Below are positions 59,091 to 64,000 of a stretch of 64,000 nt of DNA, in pieces. How positions within the stretch are numbered: the stretch's first letter is position 1; each line of letters begins with the position of its first letter. The stretch lies in assembly GCF_031143425.1 (NCBI RefSeq), contig NC_090448.1:334130177-334194176 (forward strand). The letters are read 5' to 3'. Position numbers and translations under genes: made by a program. The notes beneath the pieces are model-generated. The model saw only the letters and a program-made list of their open reading frames with translations, had not been told where the DNA came from and made no database searches. Origin of the DNA: Pleurodeles waltl (lineage: Eukaryota; Chordata; Amphibia; Caudata; Salamandridae).

Positions 59091-59185
59091 ACACCGATTA
59101 CATCAGTGCATTAGAATTATCCAAGGTGGAGCAGATGTTGTCCCATCTAAGTGAGCAGTCCAAGCAGGCAGCTGCCTCCGTCCTG
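59091..59185 (+). CDS. Candidate internal exon of an unidentified host gene
   Basis: 95 bases are bounded by a pyrimidine-rich acceptor (TTTTTTTCTTTGCCTCAG) and a donor G|GTAAGT at 59186. Of the three plus-strand frames only one is open: it starts after two bases that would finish a split codon and reads 31 codons, ending exactly at the exon edge, so the intron phases are 1 in and 0 out. The peptide starts TDYISALELSKVEQM and ends SKQAAASVL. It is rich in Leu, Ser, Glu, Gln and Lys in a pattern compatible with an amphipathic helix or coiled coil. It resembles none of the mobile-element proteins here. The parent gene was not recognised; a decoy exon remains possible. Confidence 0.55.
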
Positions 59186-60639
59186 GTAAGTTTTCTGTCT
59201 TGCACAAGATACTTATAACTTCCTACCATCAGATTGAGCCAGTGTAATTCTTCAGGAGTTCCCTCAGTGTAGAAATCTATTTACTCACAAAAATCCCCAC
59301 TGACACCAGCCCCTTTTTTCCAGTGACCACTGATTAAGGCGGCACACCTTGCACCCTTTCTCAGTACAATACATGCCTGCTATATCCAGGACTGGTTCTA
59401 GGATTTGCTGGATCCTGTGCATAAATAAATTATGAGGCTCCTCTAATTTGCATTTGGCGTAACATCGCAGGAACTGACATCACAAGTAGTGACATCCATT
59501 CAGCATTAATTCTCTGGTATTATTAAAGCAACTTTGGAAGAATCTACTTACCTAATGTGTATATCAGTAAAATGGCTAACAATATAAATATTAACCCTAA
59601 TACAATAGGTACAAATATATTTTAAAGCTCCTTTAAATGGAAATATGTTCTCTTAGTCAAACGGAGTTTCCAACCTTGTTCCTAGGTCTCTCCAAAATTG
59701 ATATTACTCCAACGTTCACTAAAGAACGAAACTGCAGACCTTCAAGTGAATCTGAAACACTCCATGTATAACAGTTACTTCCAAAGATAAGGCCTCAGGA
59801 TGGGTATCAATACAGAGATGCATGCTGGATTGGGTGAGCGCTCTGCAAGTGCTCAGCATAGAACAGAAAACACAGATGGCAAAAGCTAAGAGGAGGAGCC
59901 AACAAATATTATGCTCAAGTGGGGTGGCTGACATATGGGCAAGTAGAAGCACTAAAGGGTAGACCACACCTGCACACTGAGAACCTAAACACAGGAAATA
60001 ATCTCAAGCTCCATTTTTAAGAACTGAAAAGAGCTGAACTAACAGAAAGGTATGAAGCAAAGGTGGCTAGACAGGCTGTAGACTCTGTGCTGCTTAGACT
60101 TATAAGAAAAGGAAATCCTTCAATGTGTAGTAAGTATGTTGGGGCGATGGTACATGATGTGCAAAATAAAGTCACTAAAATTCCAGAGATTTCCAATTTT
60201 TTTTAAAAGCAAAAAATGTCAAGTCATATCTCCCTCTGAGGATATATTTGCCAAATTGCACAGGGCCATCTCACTCGACTCCTATTTAGCCAAAGGTGTA
60301 ATAACCAAATTCCGCCTGCCCTCAGGTAAATCCGTTGGCTCTTGGTAAAGAGATAATTGAACTCAATCCTTCCAATACCCTCTCCATCATTCACAAATCT
60401 CCAGTCAAGTCCCAGGCTGTCTAACCAAAAACAGTTGGTCCTTCCAACCTTTAATTTAAGATCAGCCACACTGAATCTACTGGATACTTTCATAGGCTCA
60501 TTGATTAGCAGATCATGCCGGATGCATTGATGCACCATATGGATTTCTTTGCACACTCTTCAGCCACCTCCCGCCCCAGCCTGCTTCTCCTGAACACTCC
60601 CCACTGATCGTCCTCTCATCCCACTGGAGGCCAATTCTA
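59186..60639. other. Probable host intron, downstream of the candidate exon
   Basis: Starts with the donor GTAAGTTTT. No repeat terminus, second exon or RNA gene was recognised up to the DIRS 5' end at about 60640. Confidence 0.4.
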
Positions 60640-60937
60640 ACTTTCTGATGGATATATCTTCTTGCGGATGCTTCACCTTTTCAATGCTCCCATGTGCCAG
60701 CATCCCACAGAAACGTTCTTGATAGCTCTCCCATGTCAACAAGGACTTCAGAATCTTCATAACTGCACGCAACCTCTGGTGACATCACTGTAACCATAAA
60801 AAGCCCATATCGGCATGCTGGCATCAGTTCCCTTTTTTCCGCGCCTCTGAAGCGTAACAGTTTCTTTTGACTCTCCATTAGGGAATCGTCAAAGTCTTTT
60901 GGCTCTTTTTCCTGAGTGTTACATTTTGTCTGAAAGA

Positions 60938-63803
60938 ATGTCTCCACCTTGGAAATTGGGGTTCAAGCCCTGTAAGGAACGTAAGGGTCCAGTGTCCATT
61001 ACTGACCCTCTTGCTATTTGTCGCTGGTGCTTGATTTTGGACCACATTGTCGAAGCATGTTCGTCATGTCAGAAGATGAACCCCAAGGCACTGAAGGAAT
61101 GGAGGTGAGGCTCTTCATGGACAAGGCGAGACCTGTGAAGAGAGGTCGTCTGATGTTTTGTCATTGTTCAGAGTAACCATTTCCCCCTTCCGTCAAAGGT
61201 GGCGAGGAGGAAATGCAAGAAGCGGCGTCATGGTTTACAACTTAGTTCTTCCAGAGATGACTCGCCAAAGTCGGTATCCCTGCATCCAACGTTGCATGAA
61301 GATCAAGGAAAATTGACTCCGATGCTGTCTCCAGTGGCTTTCCAGGAGTCCCCTTCGAATCTGATGCCGCCACGGACTTTGCCTGGACATTCTGACCCGA
61401 TGCCGGTCATGGAATCCAGTGCCTCTATCTCAACAGGTGTATCCGGCCTTTCTAGGTCCAGGAGTGGACCCTTCCAATTTTCTGAATGCTGTGTTCAGCA
61501 TTTTTTATTGGGTGATAAGTCCATCTGGTACTCCTGCAGGCCCCATTGGTTGGCTGTCATATTCATTGGGAGGATTTCTAGCTCATTATCAGTAGGCAAA
61601 ATGTATGCCTTTTATGCCAATAACCCAGGTTTTCAGGTCAACTCCGGAGTTGAAGAAGGCTCCTTCTCCAGTCTTCGTGCCATAGATGTTGCTGCTGCCG
61701 ATTATGCCTTCCCCTGCACCATCCGGATCTGTTCTGGCATCAAAGGGGTCAACTCCGATGCCTCTTCTCACCTCTCCAACACAGGTGCCGACATCACCGG
61801 CGCCGTTGCCTGCACCACCTATGCCGTTACCTACATCGAGGCATAGATCAAGATTGGGAGGTTCAAAGACTTCCTGAAGAGGAGCAGTATTTCTTTGGTG
61901 AAAAAGATCCTTTGGAAGTGGAAGAGGGAGAGATTATGTCCCTAGACCTAGACTTTGAGGATTTAGCAGAGACAAGTGGCTTGGATACGTCCCCAGAGTA
62001 GGATTTGTTGTCTCCCAAAGACATTCCTCCACCGGAAGTCACATTCTACCATTCAGTCATTAGAAAGGCTGCTGACATGTTGGATTTGCCTCTTACCTCT
62101 GCTGAACGTTTATCTAATCTACTAACTGAGATGCTTCATTCTACTTCATCATCCTCAGAGCCCTTGTTGCCTTTTTAATGAGGCTTTGACTGAACCAATT
62201 TTGGTCATTTGTCAGAAACCTATGTCTTCCTCTGAGATTTCTAGGCCAATTGCTAGAAGGTATAAGCCAGCTCCGGGAGATCTGCTCTTTTTGTCCTCTC
62301 TCCCTTCACCTGAGAGTTTGGTGGTATAAGCTTTGTGTTAATCCAAAGTTTACACCTGGGTCTTTTCCCTCATCCCCAGTGGATAGAGAGTCTAAAAAGA
62401 TGGAGCAGTCGGCAAAGAAATTGTTTTTCATCCGGCAGCATGGCATTGAAGGTGATGAACGCAACCTGCTTTTAGGGCCATTACATTCATGCTTTATTGG
62501 ACTGTGCTAAAGCTGTGGTTCCAAAGCTACTAGTGGATGTTCAGGGAGACTTTTCTGAACTCTTGAAGGAAGGACAGGCTGCAGCCAGTCAGGTCATTCA
62601 GATCAGGGATCTCCACCCTTTTCAGTACCGAGAGTTACTTCTGATCAGTGAAAATCATCGTGAGCTACTGAAGGCTAAACAGCTTGCGCTTTATTTCCAA
62701 ACATCCCCACACCAAACTTCCTTGACTTTAAGCCTAATATTCATAGAGTCAGATACTGTGGTTTGAACAAAATATTATGACTGGGACACTAACAGGGCTG
62801 CCATGTGTGTCAGTGAGCGTGGTATTTGGGGGATGTATGAACATGTATACATATGAATGGGATATATGTGTATGAGTAACTGAGAGTCTGTCAAGGTATT
62901 TGTGGCATAGGGCATACCTTTCACCCTATGTTTCACCATTACAAGTATAGCGCAAACATAGAGCCATATTTTTAATTGGGAGAAATTTGAAGTGCAAAAA
63001 TGTTCATAATGTGGAACATTTTTTTACTCTTTAAATTTCTCCCATTTAAAAAATGATTGTATTCATTAGTGATAAATATTGCACAGTGTTCTACTGGCCA
63101 CTGTAAGCAAGAGGTCTGGTGTTTGTTAATGCAACACTTTAAAAAATATTTTGAGAAAATCTAAATGAAAAGTTAATTTATTTATATGGTAACTTTCATT
63201 TTCATTTTCTCCGATTTAAAAGCATTGAGAAACCTAATTTTGTTCTCACTTCCAGTACTGAGTTGGCAAGGACTTTTATTTAAGAGTTAAATACCTAAGT
63301 GCTTAAATTCGTCATCTCTGTACACTGGATCATAAATCTGACTCCAGGCCCGGCTAGCTGCAGTCTGGTAATAATGTAAAATAAACACCTCTTCCCTTAA
63401 CTTTAAAAGGAAAAATTTGACCCTGTGCCTATTTAAAAATGAACTCTAGGCCTTGAGCTACTCTGAAAGGGTGTGGGAGCTACTGGTAGCTTGCGATCGA
63501 CTGTTTGGAGACACCTGGTTTAGATACTGCAGACTTGTGACTGGAGCGATGGGCACGTTGGTAACCACTAGAAGGAATTTTTGGTTGAGAGGTTCTGCAT
63601 TCTTCCAAGATGTGCAGAATGTTTTGATGAATTTGCCCTTTGATGGGGCTAGACTGTTTGGGGTGAAAGCAGATTCAGCTTTAGAAAGGTTTAAGGAAAG
63701 TAAAGCAACGGCTCGCTCCCTGGGTCTTCACTCCCAGCCCAAATATTACAGGCAGTTTAGAAAGTCTTGGGGCTTTGCAAGAAGCTTTTCTTTTTGTGAG
63801 TGA
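60938..63803 (+). pseudogene. DIRS ORF1 (gag-like), interrupted and frameshifted
   Basis: The N-terminal frame 60938-61108 reads PWKLGFKPCKERKGPVS, then ICRWCLILDHIVEACSSCQK with two CxxC pairs suggesting a zinc-binding region, and ends before a frame change. A basic segment follows (RRKCKKRRHG, 61202). Later pieces include ADMLDLPLTSAERL near 62073-62110, KKLFFIRQHGIEG near 62420 and DVQGDFSELLKEGQAAASQV near 62536-62597, where the hAT element breaks the frame. After it, MGTLVTTRRNFWLRGSAFFQ and NLPFDGARLF with ALERFKESKATARSL complete the C-terminal signature (63549-63720). Stops and frameshifts at several places make it a pseudogene. Confidence 0.8.
62604..63517. mobile_element. hAT-like non-autonomous DNA transposon
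   Basis: Begins CAGGGATCTCCA and ends TTGGAGACACCTG, inverted repeats of the hAT type (CAGGGGTC-like). Subterminal GAGCTACT-like words appear near 62630 and 63470. The flanking 8 bases are ATTCAGAT (62596-62603) and GTTTAGAT (63518-63525), matching at 6 of 8, and hAT elements make 8-bp duplications. DIRS ORF1 resumes immediately after. No transposase is encoded in the 914 bp. Confidence 0.75.
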
Positions 63804-64000
63804 CTGCAATATTTGCAGCAGCCACAACAGCCAGCCAATCCCCTTTACAGATGGTATAGGGAGTACGGGAGGGGTAGACAGCGAGATGTTCCCCTTTTCC
63901 CATCTTCCTCCCCATCCTCTTTTTCTTCCTGTGCCACCATTGCCTGAAAGCAGCCCTAGTTTTCCCACCTTACAGCATGCTTTACCGGATAGAGAATGGG

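Larger units (their letters stand above)
60640..64000 (+). mobile_element. DIRS-like fragment 7 (5' terminus and ORF1), running out of the window
   Basis: The start (CTTTCTGATGGATATATCTT, then CTTCTTGCGGATGCTTCACC) is a diverged form of the DIRS 5' terminal motif seen at 9820 and 32576. ORF1 begins near 60938. It is interrupted by a hAT-like element at 62604-63517 and continues to the window edge. Confidence 0.75.

Noticed and set aside
61199..61846. 215-codon open frame as an independent gene
   Set aside because: Its beginning is the basic segment of DIRS ORF1 and the remainder overlaps other ORF1 frames. It is a frame-shifted remnant.

Overview
The window looks like intergenic and intronic DNA from a very large vertebrate genome, most probably a salamander or newt. 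This is inference. It rests on the mixture of DIRS-like tyrosine-recombinase retrotransposons, Gypsy-type elements with LTRs over 2 kb long, a Penelope-like element, a CR1/L2-type LINE, piggyBac and hAT relatives, and long non-autonomous inverted-repeat elements, all decayed and nested. There are no bacterial-style operons, RNA genes or CRISPR arrays. No intact protein-coding gene was found.

Layout. 1-4310: two truncated Gypsy-type LTRs head to head in opposite orientation; the second carries an unrelated 1.1-kb LTR. 4311-8240: a DIRS fragment broken at a TTAA by a piggyBac-like non-autonomous unit. 8241-13336: a minus-strand LTR, a DIRS 5' end with ORF1, an AT-rich stretch and a microsatellite. 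13337-17720: a minus-strand Penelope-like element with a GIY-YIG remnant, interrupted by a GC-rich hairpin-chain element. 17728-22620: a minus-strand LTR, then a DIRS 3' half with its recombinase. 22622-24900: direct repeats, minisatellites and a piggyBac transposase remnant. 24901-28240: largely unassigned, with one minus-strand protein-like remnant.

28241-31218: a hairpin-chain element split by a solo LTR with a perfect 5-bp duplication. 32576-36385 and 39466-40690: DIRS fragments around a minus-strand LTR. 40698-49208: the 5' part of a plus-strand Gypsy element (LTR, primer-binding site, gag, start of protease). A hairpin-chain element sits near the start of its LTR and an inverted solo LTR sits in its 5' leader. 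49209-52989: a DIRS fragment containing a 2.5-kb LINE. 52990-58610: a minus-strand LTR that hosts a GC-rich hairpin-chain element and a solo LTR. 58611-58945: a DIRS terminal piece. 58946-60639: apparently host DNA with one well-formed candidate exon at 59091-59185. 60640-64000: a DIRS 5' end with ORF1, split by a hAT-like element with an 8-bp duplication.

The elements do not cooperate as a pathway; they form an insertion history. The observations most worth following are the hairpin-chain elements, the candidate host exon, the uniform plus orientation of all DIRS fragments, and the unassigned coding-like remnant near 25.7-26.2 kb. Family names come from recognised motifs without a database search.
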